Source: JBHHUI01 sp965248775 (GTDB taxonomy: Bacteria > Chloroflexota > Anaerolineae > Anaerolineales > JBHHUI01). From it: a DNA stretch of 64,000 nucleotides. The translations under genes were made by a program, and so were the position numbers. The stretch lies in NCBI GenBank assembly GCA_965248775.1, contig OZ252150.1, positions 4,340,001 to 4,404,000 on the forward strand. Direction: 5' to 3'. Below, piece after piece: positions 1-7,659 of this stretch. Position 1 is the stretch's first letter; every line of letters starts with the position of its first letter. The notes below the pieces were generated by a model. That model saw only the letters and a program-made list of their open reading frames with translations, ran no database searches and was not told the DNA's origin.

Positions 1-99
1 TGACGGTACTGACGAGCAACAAGTCTTCTCGTACTTATTCGCCAAGCAGGCTTACTCTTTGGCTGCTTGAGCCTTTTCACTCAAATCACAACACTCGAG
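1..99 (+). mobile_element. Right end of an IS701/IS4-type insertion sequence (truncated by window edge)
   Basis: The first 70 bases encode the last 22 residues and stop of a transposase (ending in QAYSLAA), identical to the C-terminus of the complete element at 62450-63929. The terminal inverted repeat lies at 78-99 and ends in CTCGAG, as it does in that other copy. The rest of the element is outside the window. After base 99 the sequence is unrelated to the flank of the other copy, which fixes the element end. Confidence 0.9.
2..70 (+). CDS. IS701/IS4-type transposase, C-terminal fragment (cut by window start)
   Basis: Frame 2-70 reads DGTDEQQVFSYLFAKQAY then SLAA and a TGA stop, matching the C-terminus of the 476-residue transposase at 62480-63910 residue for residue. 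Only the tail is visible, so nothing can be said about whether this copy is intact. It lies on the plus strand, whereas the complete copy lies on the minus strand. Confidence 0.85.
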   Translation, partial: DGTDEQQVFSYLFAKQAYSLAA

Positions 100-213
100 T
101 ATTATTGTTAAATAATGACTTGCTGTCACCGAAACGGTAGGAAAATAACCCGAATGTATTGTTTACTGGGCATTAAACAGGTCCAAAGCCAGCACCGCTA
201 AGGCACACTCCAA

Positions 214-1158
214 TCACCAGTCAGCATTGTCAACTGGCCCGGCTATTCTATGCGCTGCCTGCACATCTTCTGATGTTTGTGCAAGATAGCGCCTGAGCAT
301 AGTCAGGTCGGCATGCCCCATGGCCTTCTGCAATATGAATATATCCATGCCTGCCCGTAAGCATTGCAACGCAAACAAACGGCGGAAGCTGTGAAGCGTG
401 GGCGCTTCAACCTTCGCTTCCCTTGCACGACGCGCAACCATGCTTCTAAGGCCGAAGTAGCTTATTCGTGTCTTTTTAGACGACACCCACAATGCCGGGT
501 CAATGTCCTTCCGCTCTCGTAAATAAGCACGCATAGACCGGCGTGTCTTGCCGCCCACAAAGACAGTTCGTGGTTTGCCACCCTTCCCACGTATCACCTT
601 CACCGCGCCGGGAACGTAGTCGCAGTCGGCCAGGTTCAGGGCTAAGAACTCGCTTGCTCGCAGACCCGTGTCCATAAGAAATAAGAAAATGGCCTTGTCA
701 CGTGTATCCAATAATGTCTTCTGGCTGCACGTTTTTAGGATGGCTTTGATGACAGCCATGTCTGCTGGTTCCAATTGCTTCTTGTCAACTCTGGGTGCTC
801 TGACTTTTCGAATGGGATTTTTCCATCCTTCAGGTTCTATTTCAGCCTCCCACCAATACAGGAAAGTGTGCAATGCACGATAGCATGCATGCACACCTCC
901 TTGATTGTGACCTTTTTCTTCAAGCCATAACAGGTATTCACGTATGTCATTGGGTGTAATATCAAGTATGTGCTTGAGGGCCGGTGTCTCGCTATATGTG
1001 GAGAACAGCTTTAGCTTCTTGCGATAGAATGCAAGTGTGCCACTGCTCAATCTTTGCGCTCTTCTATCGACCAGGAATGCGGTGATTTGCGTCAGTAGGT
1101 CGTCTTCTTGAGCAAGGAAAAGCGACAGAGACCCTTGTTTTAATGTGGACTTGGACAT
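214..1158 (-). CDS. Tyrosine recombinase / integrase (XerC/D-like)
   Basis: A 314-residue site-specific recombinase. An N-terminal SAM-like core-binding domain (residues ~20-105) is followed by the catalytic domain. Visible catalytic residues are the Arg in DTGLRASEF, the Lys in GKGGKPR, HxxR in LHSFRR, the second His in MGHAD, and the nucleophilic Tyr in LRRYLAQ. The frame stays open upstream through a tRNA gene, but the real start is taken as the ATG at 1158 (MSKSTLKQG), which has a GGAG 8 bases upstream. The gene starts about 80 bp from the 3' end of tRNA-Lys, the usual arrangement for an integrase of an element inserted into a tRNA 3' end. The element body would then extend left, beyond the window. 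Confidence 0.88.
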   Translation of the reverse strand: MSKSTLKQGSLSLFLAQEDDLLTQITAFLVDRRAQRLSSGTLAFYRKKLKLFSTYSETPALKHILDITPNDIREYLLWLEEKGHNQGGVHACYRALHTFLYWWEAEIEPEGWKNPIRKVRAPRVDKKQLEPADMAVIKAILKTCSQKTLLDTRDKAIFLFLMDTGLRASEFLALNLADCDYVPGAVKVIRGKGGKPRTVFVGGKTRRSMRAYLRERKDIDPALWVSSKKTRISYFGLRSMVARRAREAKVEAPTLHSFRRLFALQCLRAGMDIFILQKAMGHADLTMLRRYLAQTSEDVQAAHRIAGPVDNADW

Positions 1159-1238
1159 GGGCGGTTCTCCAATCTGTATAGGAAAACCGCCATATATGGG
1201 GAGAAGCTGCTTGGGAACAGCTGTATATATAGTAGCAG

Positions 1239-1311
1239 TGAGCCGCACAGGACTCGAACCTGTAACCAAGGGCTTAAAAGGCCCCTGCTCTGCCAATTGA
1301 GCTAGCGGCCC
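1239..1311 (-). tRNA. tRNA-Lys (anticodon UUU)
   Basis: On the minus strand the sequence folds as a cloverleaf. A 7-bp acceptor stem (GGGCCGC with GCGGCTC, one G-U) is followed by a D-arm containing AGCTCAATTGGCAGAGC, an anticodon loop CUUUUAA with UUU, and a T-arm with GGTTCGAGTCC. The discriminator is A and CCA is not encoded. The adjacent integrase starts just past its 3' end, so the T-arm/acceptor end is a candidate attachment site. Confidence 0.96.
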
Positions 1312-1389
1312 AATCTTCGTGGATTCTAGCATCTGGGTATATAGTCGGTCAATGAATTCGTTGCGCGTACATTGCAGAAATTGAATCTT

Positions 1390-2214
1390 ATGATTGACTT
1401 TCTTTACCTGTCTCCACATCTCGATGATGTTGTTCTTTCATGTGGAGGATCTTTGCACCGGCAATCGTTGGAGAGGAAACGTGTTGTCATCCTCACTGTA
1501 TGCGCGGGAGAGCCATCAGTTGGCGAACTCTCGGCGTTTGCACATTCTTTGCACGCTCGCTGGGAAGCGTCGGCGCAACAATCGGCAACCGACATGGTTG
1601 CACTTCGCAAAGCAGAAGATACGCAGGCCAGCGCGATGTTGAAGGCAGAAGCGATCTATCTCAACCTCCAAGATTGTATTTATCGGCGCGATCGCAGAGC
1701 CAGTGCCGCCTGGATGTACGAGAGCGATGAAGCCATCTTCGGAGATCTGCATTCCGGCGATGCCGACCACATTCAGGACATTGCCTCGCAACTTGAAGAA
1801 CTGGAAATGGGCTCACAGACGCAGGTGGTTGTGCCACTAGCCGTGGGGCAACATGTCGATCATCAACTGACCCGATTGGCAGCCGAGCAGTGGGCCGCGC
1901 AGAACGATGGAGACCTTCTTTATTACGAAGACTTTCCGTACGCGGAGCGCGAAGGCCGCCTGAACGAAGTATTGCAGCCGGCAGACAGTTGGGAGCCGAA
2001 ACTGCAGGTGCTCGATGAAGCCGATCTCGCTGCACGCGTCGCTGCTATTGCGTTGTATACATCGCAACTCTCCACCTTCTGGCCGGATACCGAGGCCATG
2101 CGACAGGCCGTACATGACTATGCCTGGCGGCGGGGATCGTTCGATAAACTCGCCGAACGCTTCTGGAAGCTTACCAGAACATATATTCTAAAACTTTACA
2201 AAACTTTCGCTTAA
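1390..2214 (+). CDS. PIG-L (LmbE-like) family deacetylase
   Basis: A 274-residue protein of the PIG-L family, zinc-dependent de-N-acetylases acting on GlcNAc-type substrates such as sugar-lipid or thiol precursors. The family signature SPHLDDVVLSCGG sits at residues 8-20, with His10, Asp12 and Asp13 as the metal/catalytic residues. A second cluster, VGQHVDHQLTR, lies in the middle, where the family has its other zinc-binding histidines. A TTG at 1372 is in frame, but the ATG at 1390 fits the usual family start better. The gene stands alone and is followed by a terminator-like hairpin at 2250-2280. The precise substrate cannot be told from sequence. Confidence 0.85.
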   Translation: MIDFLYLSPHLDDVVLSCGGSLHRQSLERKRVVILTVCAGEPSVGELSAFAHSLHARWEASAQQSATDMVALRKAEDTQASAMLKAEAIYLNLQDCIYRRDRRASAAWMYESDEAIFGDLHSGDADHIQDIASQLEELEMGSQTQVVVPLAVGQHVDHQLTRLAAEQWAAQNDGDLLYYEDFPYAEREGRLNEVLQPADSWEPKLQVLDEADLAARVAAIALYTSQLSTFWPDTEAMRQAVHDYAWRRGSFDKLAERFWKLTRTYILKLYKTFA

Positions 2215-2249
2215 TGCTAGAATGCCGCCAATCGAAATACGACCTTGCT

Positions 2250-2280
2250 GAACTGAGACTTTTCGCGCTCAGTTCTTTTG
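2250..2280 (+). terminator. Rho-independent terminator after the PIG-L gene
   Basis: An 8-bp perfect stem GAACTGAG / CTCAGTTC with a 10-base loop is followed directly by TTTTG. It starts 36 bp after the PIG-L stop codon. Confidence 0.65.
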
Positions 2281-2322
2281 TTTCAAGTCGTAATCGTTAA
2301 TTGGGGGTTAGAGACCCTGACC

Positions 2323-2349
2323 GGCAATCGTTCGAAACGGGCGATTGCC
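2323..2349 (+). promoter_or_regulatory. Hairpin in the greA leader
   Basis: A perfect 8-bp stem GGCAATCG / CGATTGCC with an 11-base loop lies 36 bp upstream of the greA start codon. No T-tract follows, so it is more likely a leader structure than a terminator. Its function is unknown. Confidence 0.4.
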
Positions 2350-2385
2350 ATTTGTATCTAGTACAGCAGGAAGAGAAGAAGTATC

Positions 2386-2865
2386 ATGGACGAGAATGGC
2401 AATAACATCACATATCTGACGAAAGAAGGACTGAAGAAGCTAGAGCAGGAGTTGGATAACCTGCGCACCGTTCGGCGCGCCGAAGTCGCCGAAAGATTGC
2501 ACCAAGCTATGGAGGATGGCGAACTGATCGAAAACGCGGAGTACGAAGCCGCAAAGAACGAACAGGCCTTTGTTGAAGGCCGCATCCTCACTCTGGAGAC
2601 AATGCTTTCCAATGCCGAAATTATTCAGGAGAATGGCTCGGCCGACATTGTCAACCTGGGTTCCAGTGTAGTTGTAAAAGAAGACGAGTCGCCGGATTCT
2701 GAAAAGTATTTCATCGTCGGGGCCGCGGAGGCCAGCCCGGTGGAAGGGCGTATCTCCAATGAGTCGCCGCTTGGCCAAGCGCTGCTCGGGCGGCGCGTGG
2801 GCGACGAAATTAAAGTGACTGCACCAGCGGGTGAACTGTCTTTCCGGGTTGTTGAAATCGAATAA
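2386..2865 (+). CDS. greA: Transcription elongation factor GreA
   Basis: A 159-residue GreA, the usual length. It rescues backtracked RNA polymerase by stimulating transcript cleavage. The N-terminal coiled-coil (residues ~1-80) shows the conserved opening YLTKEGLKKLEQELDNL and the tip segment EDGELIENAEYEAAKNEQAF with its acidic residues. The C-terminal FKBP-like domain ends in SPLGQALLGRRVGDEIKV. The ATG at 2386 is preceded by a purine-rich AGGAAGAG. It is followed by a strong terminator and then lysS, an order common in bacteria. Confidence 0.97.
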   Translation: MDENGNNITYLTKEGLKKLEQELDNLRTVRRAEVAERLHQAMEDGELIENAEYEAAKNEQAFVEGRILTLETMLSNAEIIQENGSADIVNLGSSVVVKEDESPDSEKYFIVGAAEASPVEGRISNESPLGQALLGRRVGDEIKVTAPAGELSFRVVEIE

Positions 2866-2883
2866 CTCAAAGTTTTTACACAC

Positions 2884-2920
2884 AGCCCCGCACCAATTTT
2901 GGCGCGGGGCTTTTTTTTTT
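2884..2920 (+). terminator. Strong Rho-independent terminator after greA
   Basis: GC-rich stem AGCCCCGC / GCGGGGCT with a 12-base loop followed by a run of ten T. It lies 18 bp after the greA stop codon and ends 38 bp before lysS. Confidence 0.93.
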
Positions 2921-2958
2921 CGGGCAACAGCGTACAATTCGCCACCCCGAGGAACTGA

Positions 2959-4485
2959 ATGCCAGAATATTCTGAACTTGAACAGAAGCGAATTGTAAAA
3001 CTCCAGCGTTTACGCGCACGGGGCGAGGAGCCCTATCCGTTGCGCGTAGAACGCACGCACACAATCGCAGAAGCCCATGCCGTGTTTGAAGCCGCTATCG
3101 CAGCTGGAGCAGATAGCGCAGATACCGGCGAGAGCGCAACGCTCTGTGGCCGCATGCGCGCGCTACGCCCAATGGGCAAAACAGCCTTTGCACATATCGA
3201 GGACGGCACCGGCCGTATTCAACTCATGCTGCGTGCAGCAGAAGTCGGACGTGAACGCCTGAAGCAGCTCGAAAAAGATTTCGATCTGGGTGATTTCGTC
3301 CAAGCACGTGGTGTGCTCGTACGTACGCGCACTGGCGAAGTAACTCTCCGCACGACTGATATCGTCATGCTTGCCAAGAGCATACGCCCCTTGCCCGCAC
3401 AGAAGGAAGTGGAGACCGATGGTGAACGGGTTGTCTATTCTGCATTCGATAATCCGGAAGCCCGCTATCGAGAACGCTACGCCGACCTGGCACTCAATCC
3501 CGATGTGCGCGCGGTCTTCCGCAAGCGGGCTCAGATTTTCAGTGCCTTACGGGAATTCATGGACGAGCACGGCTTTCTGGAAGTTGAGACGCCAATCCTG
3601 CAACCGATTTATGGCGGTGCAGCTGCACGACCCTTTGTCACGCATCACAACCAGTTGCACCAGGACCTGTATTTGCGTATCGCGTACGAGTTGTATCTAA
3701 AGCGTCTCCTGGTTGGCGGCTTTGACGCGGTGTATGAGATCGGGCGCGACTTTCGCAACGAAGGCGTAGACCGCACACATAACCCGGAGTTCACGCAACT
3801 TGAGTTTTACTGGGCCTATCATGATTACCGCGATGTGATGGAATTGACCGAGCAGCTGGTTTCGACTGTGGCCGAGCAGGTACTGGGAACGACCGAAATC
3901 ATCTTCCAGGAGCAGACGGTTGAACTGAAACCGCCCTGGGCGCGCATTACGCTACACGAGGCCGTCCTTGATATGGCGGATATCGACTTCAACGCGTATC
4001 CAACTGCAGAATCGCTCGCCACAGCCATGCGCGCGAAAGGTCTCGAATCCAAACCAGACGCCACCCGGGGCAAGCTGATAGAAGACCTGCTCAACCATTT
4101 CGTCGAGCCACGGCTGATCCAACCAACGTTTATCTACGATTATCCGCGTGACATTTCGCCGTTTGCCAAGCGTAAAATTGAAGACCCAAACACAGTCGAG
4201 CGCTTCGAAGGCTTCATCGTCGGGATGGAAATGTGCAATGCCTTTACAGAACTAAACGATCCACTGGATCAGGAACAACGGTTCATAGAAGCTAGCCGCG
4301 ATTTCGATCCCGATGCTGAGGAAGCCCATCCAATGGATGAAGACTATCTGCGCGCCATGAGCTATGGCATGCCACCGAACGGCGGATTTGGCATGGGGCT
4401 GGATCGACTCGTGATGCTACTGACCGATAAGCCAAATATTCGCGAAGTGATCCTGTTTCCGCATTTGAGGAAGCGAAGTCCGTAA
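2959..4485 (+). CDS. lysS: Lysyl-tRNA synthetase, class II
   Basis: A 508-residue class II lysyl-tRNA synthetase that charges tRNA-Lys with lysine using ATP. An N-terminal OB-fold anticodon-binding domain (residues ~50-170) is followed by the class II catalytic core. Motif 2 appears as YEIGRDFRNEGVDRTHNPEF and motif 3 as GMGLDRLVMLL near residue 480. Length and domain order are normal. The ATG follows GAGGAACTGA. A tRNA-Lys lies 1.6 kb upstream on the other strand. Confidence 0.97.
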   Translation: MPEYSELEQKRIVKLQRLRARGEEPYPLRVERTHTIAEAHAVFEAAIAAGADSADTGESATLCGRMRALRPMGKTAFAHIEDGTGRIQLMLRAAEVGRERLKQLEKDFDLGDFVQARGVLVRTRTGEVTLRTTDIVMLAKSIRPLPAQKEVETDGERVVYSAFDNPEARYRERYADLALNPDVRAVFRKRAQIFSALREFMDEHGFLEVETPILQPIYGGAAARPFVTHHNQLHQDLYLRIAYELYLKRLLVGGFDAVYEIGRDFRNEGVDRTHNPEFTQLEFYWAYHDYRDVMELTEQLVSTVAEQVLGTTEIIFQEQTVELKPPWARITLHEAVLDMADIDFNAYPTAESLATAMRAKGLESKPDATRGKLIEDLLNHFVEPRLIQPTFIYDYPRDISPFAKRKIEDPNTVERFEGFIVGMEMCNAFTELNDPLDQEQRFIEASRDFDPDAEEAHPMDEDYLRAMSYGMPPNGGFGMGLDRLVMLLTDKPNIREVILFPHLRKRSP

Positions 4486-4502
4486 ACAAATCGTAAATCA
4501 TC

Positions 4503-4532
4503 TTGACTGTCCCGGCGACAACGCCGTATAAT
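4503..4532 (+). promoter_or_regulatory. Sigma70-type promoter for the T-box/serS unit
   Basis: TTGACT (4503-4508) and a perfect TATAAT (4527-4532) are separated by 18 bp and lie immediately upstream of the T-box leader. Transcription would start at about 4539. Confidence 0.75.
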
Positions 4533-4539
4533 CTCTAAA

Positions 4540-4808
4540 CAACTTAACAGTCAAAGACGATAGAGAATAGTAGCTGTAGTCTCGCTCAACAGAGAACTGC
4601 CGGTCGGTGCGAGGCAGAAGGGAGCGCAGTGAATCGACTCTTGAATGTCGCCGCCGAAAAGGGAGTGCCGCAGAGCAACCCGCTAAGGTTGGCCGGGAAA
4701 AGCCCGTTATAGCGAAATGAGTTCTGGATTGACCCGCCAATGGTCAGACAGATAAAGGTAGGTGGCACCACGGGTAGCCCCTCGTCCTGCCGGGATGAGG
4801 GGCTTTTT
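4540..4808 (+). promoter_or_regulatory. T-box riboswitch (tRNA-Ser sensing) upstream of serS
   Basis: A T-box leader of about 270 nt. Stem I contains the loop-E-like AGTA on its 5' side, an AGAGAAC/GGTCGGTGCGA distal region, and on its 3' side GAATCGACTC, where UCG (4634-4636) follows GAA in the specifier position and encodes serine. The T-box sequence AGGTGGCACCACGGG is at about 4760-4774. It overlaps the terminator/antiterminator region AGCCCCTCGTCC / GGGATGAGGGGCT (4776-4804), which is followed by TTTTT. Uncharged tRNA-Ser should stabilise the antiterminator and allow serS expression. Confidence 0.93.
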
Positions 4809-4809
4809 A
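4776..4809 (+). terminator. Regulated terminator of the serS T-box
   Basis: A long GC-rich stem pairing 4776-4787 with 4792-4804, a short TGCC loop and a TTTTTATTT tail. It is the OFF state of the T-box switch. Confidence 0.85.
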
Positions 4810-4841
4810 TTTCGTGAGGCCAATGGAAAAGGGCAACTCCA

Positions 4842-4946
4842 ATGGCCATGGCTTTTCTTGTATTAGCGCTTTGTGGGCTGTTGATTGCGGTTGCCGTGCT
4901 GGTAGGATGGGCAATTGCCAACGACCGTACCTCGCGCCGAAAGTGA
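4842..4946 (+). CDS. Possible 34-residue single-pass membrane peptide between T-box and serS
   Basis: A short frame reads MAMAFLVLALCGLLIAVAVL and then VGWAIANDRTSRRK. That is one hydrophobic segment followed by a positively charged tail, the look of a small N-out/C-in membrane peptide. It ends 9 bp before the serS ATG and would share the T-box-controlled transcript. No convincing ribosome-binding site is seen, so it could be a chance frame or a leader peptide that couples translation to serS. No homologue is recognised. Confidence 0.35.
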   Translation: MAMAFLVLALCGLLIAVAVLVGWAIANDRTSRRK

Positions 4947-4955
4947 GGTTGAGCA

Positions 4956-6239
4956 ATGCTCGATATCAATTACATACGCACCCATACGGATGATGTCAAA
5001 GAGGCGCTGCTCAAGCTCAATGCCGAAGCGCCCATTGATGCCATCCTTGCCGGCGACCAACGTCGCCGCGAGCTGCTGACTGAGGTCGAGCAGCTACGCC
5101 AGGAGCGCAACAGCGGCTCGAAAGAAATTGGTCGTCTGATGAAAGCAGGCGAGCATGAGGCGGCTGAAACCATCAAAACACGCATGAGCGCGGTCGGGGA
5201 TCAGATTGCTGCACTGGACGAAGAGCTGCGCTCTGTCGAAGCGCAACTAAATAACGACATGATGTGGGTGCCGAATATGCCGCATGAGAGTGTGCCCGTT
5301 GGGCCGGACGAGGACCACAATGTCGTCGAGCGTAGTTGGGGCGCACCACCCGAATTTGATTTCGAGCCAGTGCCACACTGGGACCTGGGACCCCGGCTGG
5401 GCCTGATCGATTTCGAACGCGGCGTCAAAATGAGCGGCGCACGCTTTTACGTTCTCATGGGCGTGGGGGCATTGCTACACCGGGCGCTCACCAACTGGTT
5501 CATCGATGTCGGCACGCGCGAGCACGGATATACAGAAGTCTATCCACCCTTCATGGTGCGCGAGGCAGCGATGTATGGTGCGGCGCATCTGCCCAAGTTC
5601 CGCGACAACATGTATCACGACGCCGAGGAAGATTACTGGTTTGTCGGTACGGCGGAAGTTCCGCTGACGAATCTATATAGCGATGAAATTCTCGAAGCGG
5701 AACAGCTGCCAATCAACCTGCTGGCACACACACCGTGTTTCCGTCGCGAAAAAATGAGCGCCGGGCGCGACGTGCGCGGTATCAAGCGTGTGCATCAGTT
5801 CGAGAAAGTCGAGATGTACAAATTTACCACCCCGGAGAGCAGCTACGCGGAACTGGACAGTTTGGTTGCCGATGCTGAGAAGCTCGTGCAACTGCTGGGC
5901 ATCCCATATCGCGTGGTGCAGATGTGTACCGGCGATCTGGGCTTTGCCGCGGCAAAGAAATACGATCTCGAAGCCTGGTCAGCAGGTACGGGTGAATGGA
6001 TGGAAATAAGCTCCTGTAGTAACGTCACATCTTTCCAGGCGCGGCGGGCAAACATTCGCTATCGCCCAGAACCCAAAGCCCGGCCCGAGTTCGTACACAC
6101 GATCAATGGTTCCGGGCTGCCCCCCGGACGGATCATGATCGCTCTTATGGAGAACTACCAGCAGGCCGACGGCAGCGTTGTCATCCCTGAAGTGTTGCAG
6201 CCATATATGAATGGTATTCAGATCATTGAACCGAGTTAA
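4956..6239 (+). CDS. serS: Seryl-tRNA synthetase
   Basis: A 427-residue class II synthetase charging tRNA-Ser (and tRNA-Sec where present). The N-terminal long coiled-coil arm (residues ~30-105) grips the tRNA long variable arm. The core shows FVGTAEVPLTNLY (serine/ATP site), motif 2 as CFRREKMSAGRDVRGIKR, and motif 3 as GSGLPPGRIMIALMENYQ. Length is normal. Regulation is by the T-box immediately upstream, consistent with a UCG specifier. Confidence 0.97.
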   Translation: MLDINYIRTHTDDVKEALLKLNAEAPIDAILAGDQRRRELLTEVEQLRQERNSGSKEIGRLMKAGEHEAAETIKTRMSAVGDQIAALDEELRSVEAQLNNDMMWVPNMPHESVPVGPDEDHNVVERSWGAPPEFDFEPVPHWDLGPRLGLIDFERGVKMSGARFYVLMGVGALLHRALTNWFIDVGTREHGYTEVYPPFMVREAAMYGAAHLPKFRDNMYHDAEEDYWFVGTAEVPLTNLYSDEILEAEQLPINLLAHTPCFRREKMSAGRDVRGIKRVHQFEKVEMYKFTTPESSYAELDSLVADAEKLVQLLGIPYRVVQMCTGDLGFAAAKKYDLEAWSAGTGEWMEISSCSNVTSFQARRANIRYRPEPKARPEFVHTINGSGLPPGRIMIALMENYQQADGSVVIPEVLQPYMNGIQIIEPS

Positions 6240-6304
6240 ACACGGCGGGAGCTCGTGGAGTATGCGTCAAAACTTTGCCGGTAATTCCTGCTCGAGATTG
6301 CTCG

Positions 6305-6790
6305 ATGTCTAGCACCTTTATCATTATTGTCGCCGGCCTGATCATGCTCATGGGCCTGCTTCTGACAGTGATGTCGTTGCCCGGAATGACAGTGATCTGG
6401 CTGATCGCGCTGGTTTATGGGTTGCTCGAAGGTTTTGGGAAGCTTGGAGCGTGGATACTCGGGATTATGGCTGTGATCATGGTGGGCAGTTACATATTAA
6501 GTTTCTGGCTGCGTCAAGCGGGCGCGAGACATACGGGTGCGTCCTGGAAGGGCATCGCGCTGGGCTGCGTATTCGGTCTCTTTGGCGTCTTTCTCATTCC
6601 AGTGATTGGTCTACCGCTCGGCGTGGTGGCGGGAGTCTATGCAGTCGAGTATGCTCGCTTGCGTGATGTGCAGGCCGCCTGGCAAACCACACGCGGGGCC
6701 ATCTTTGGTTTTGGGATTGGGATTTTGCAAGAAACTATCGTAAGCTTGCTAATGATTGGGCTGTGGCTCTTCTGGGTTTTCCGTGGCTAA
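6305..6790 (+). CDS. DUF456 family membrane protein
   Basis: A 161-residue, strongly hydrophobic protein with about five transmembrane helices. It has the DUF456 pattern: an N-terminal helix pair around LPGMTVIWLIALVYGL and the glycine-rich helices GCVFGLFGVFLIPVIGLPLG and GAIFGFGIGI. Function is unknown. An in-frame TTG exists at 6275, but the ATG at 6305 gives the usual family start MSSTFIIIV. It follows serS by 65 bp and may share its transcript. Confidence 0.75.
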   Translation: MSSTFIIIVAGLIMLMGLLLTVMSLPGMTVIWLIALVYGLLEGFGKLGAWILGIMAVIMVGSYILSFWLRQAGARHTGASWKGIALGCVFGLFGVFLIPVIGLPLGVVAGVYAVEYARLRDVQAAWQTTRGAIFGFGIGILQETIVSLLMIGLWLFWVFRG

Positions 6791-6913
6791 ATAGCCCAAA
6801 CCGGCGATTTGCCAGAATCTCCAAAGCTGATATAGTGCCAATTCAATGATTGACAAGTCAATATTTACCCATGGAATGGATATTTAGTTGTAATCGGGAG
6901 GAGAATACAATCA

Positions 6914-7582
6914 ATGTTCAATAGCCCAACACTAAAAAAAAGATGGCCGATTGCTGTTGCTATGCTAGCGCTGGCGGGGCTGGCTTGTACTTGCAGCGCT
7001 CTCGGACTCGGTGAAGATACCGCTTCGGGAAGCACCGTTGCCGGTGTCACCACAGGCACACGTGTCACAATATCAAACAACGGACAAGAAGCTGTCTGTT
7101 ACGTATATGTTTCCCTGGCCGCGGATGATGCCTGGGGTGACGATCAGCTCGGCAGTGCGACGATTGTGCCGGGCGGCAGTCACGGCTTTAGCGTTCAGGC
7201 GGATATAGCCTACGATCTGCGGGCCGACGATTGTAATGATCGCAATGCCGCGGAGCGCTTCGATGTAACTGTCGGGCAAGATCAAGAGATGACGTGGGCG
7301 GTTGCGGCCGGGCAGAGCGGTGTGGCGCAAGTCACACTCATCAACCGGGGTTCAACGCCGGTTTGTTTTGTCAATTTCAGCTTGAGCAATCAGGATAGTT
7401 GGGGAGCGGATCGAGTCGCCACCGAATCTGTGATCGATTCGGGTGCCAGTATAACGTTCCCAATTGATAGCGAAGGTGAGTATGACTTCCGTGCGCTGGA
7501 TTGCGACCGCAACACATTGAGTGAATTGTTCAATGAACAGATCATTTCTGGGGATGACCTAAACTGGGAAGTTGCTCCGTAG
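6914..7582 (+). CDS. Putative lipoprotein with a tandemly duplicated Cys-containing domain
   Basis: A 222-residue exported protein. The signal sequence ends in a lipobox LAGLACTC (Cys ~26), so it is probably lipid-anchored. The mature part consists of two copies of a ~75-residue domain. Both start with VT.(S/I)N.G...VC(Y/F)V and share DD/QD.WG.D, a Tyr-Asp-(Leu/Phe)-Arg-Ala-x-Asp-Cys segment and end in (M/L).W(A/E)V. One Cys near the start and one near the end of each copy could form a disulfide. RBS GGGAGGAG precedes the ATG. Function unknown; the look is of an all-beta surface domain. Confidence 0.7.
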   Translation: MFNSPTLKKRWPIAVAMLALAGLACTCSALGLGEDTASGSTVAGVTTGTRVTISNNGQEAVCYVYVSLAADDAWGDDQLGSATIVPGGSHGFSVQADIAYDLRADDCNDRNAAERFDVTVGQDQEMTWAVAAGQSGVAQVTLINRGSTPVCFVNFSLSNQDSWGADRVATESVIDSGASITFPIDSEGEYDFRALDCDRNTLSELFNEQIISGDDLNWEVAP

Positions 7583-7615
7583 ACTCTTCCAGCATCACAT
7601 TAGACGGAAATAAAA

Positions 7616-7640
7616 AGGGCCGCTCATCGCGAGCGGCCCT
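7616..7640. terminator. Bidirectional terminator between convergent genes
   Basis: Stem AGGGCCGCTC / GAGCGGCCCT with a 5-base loop sits between the stop of the lipoprotein gene (7582) and the stop of the HEAT-repeat gene (7660). An A-run (7611-7615) on the left side gives a T-tract for minus-strand transcripts. Confidence 0.75.
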
Positions 7641-7659
7641 GCGCTTTAATGTTGCCGGT

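Noticed and set aside
1159..1419. Upstream extension of the integrase frame to 1419
   Set aside because: It would run straight through the tRNA-Lys gene; the ATG at 1158 has a good ribosome-binding site and a family-like N-terminus.
4498..4969. Minus-strand frames over the serS leader
   Set aside because: The region is a clear T-box riboswitch on the plus strand; the frames have no family match and no ribosome-binding site.
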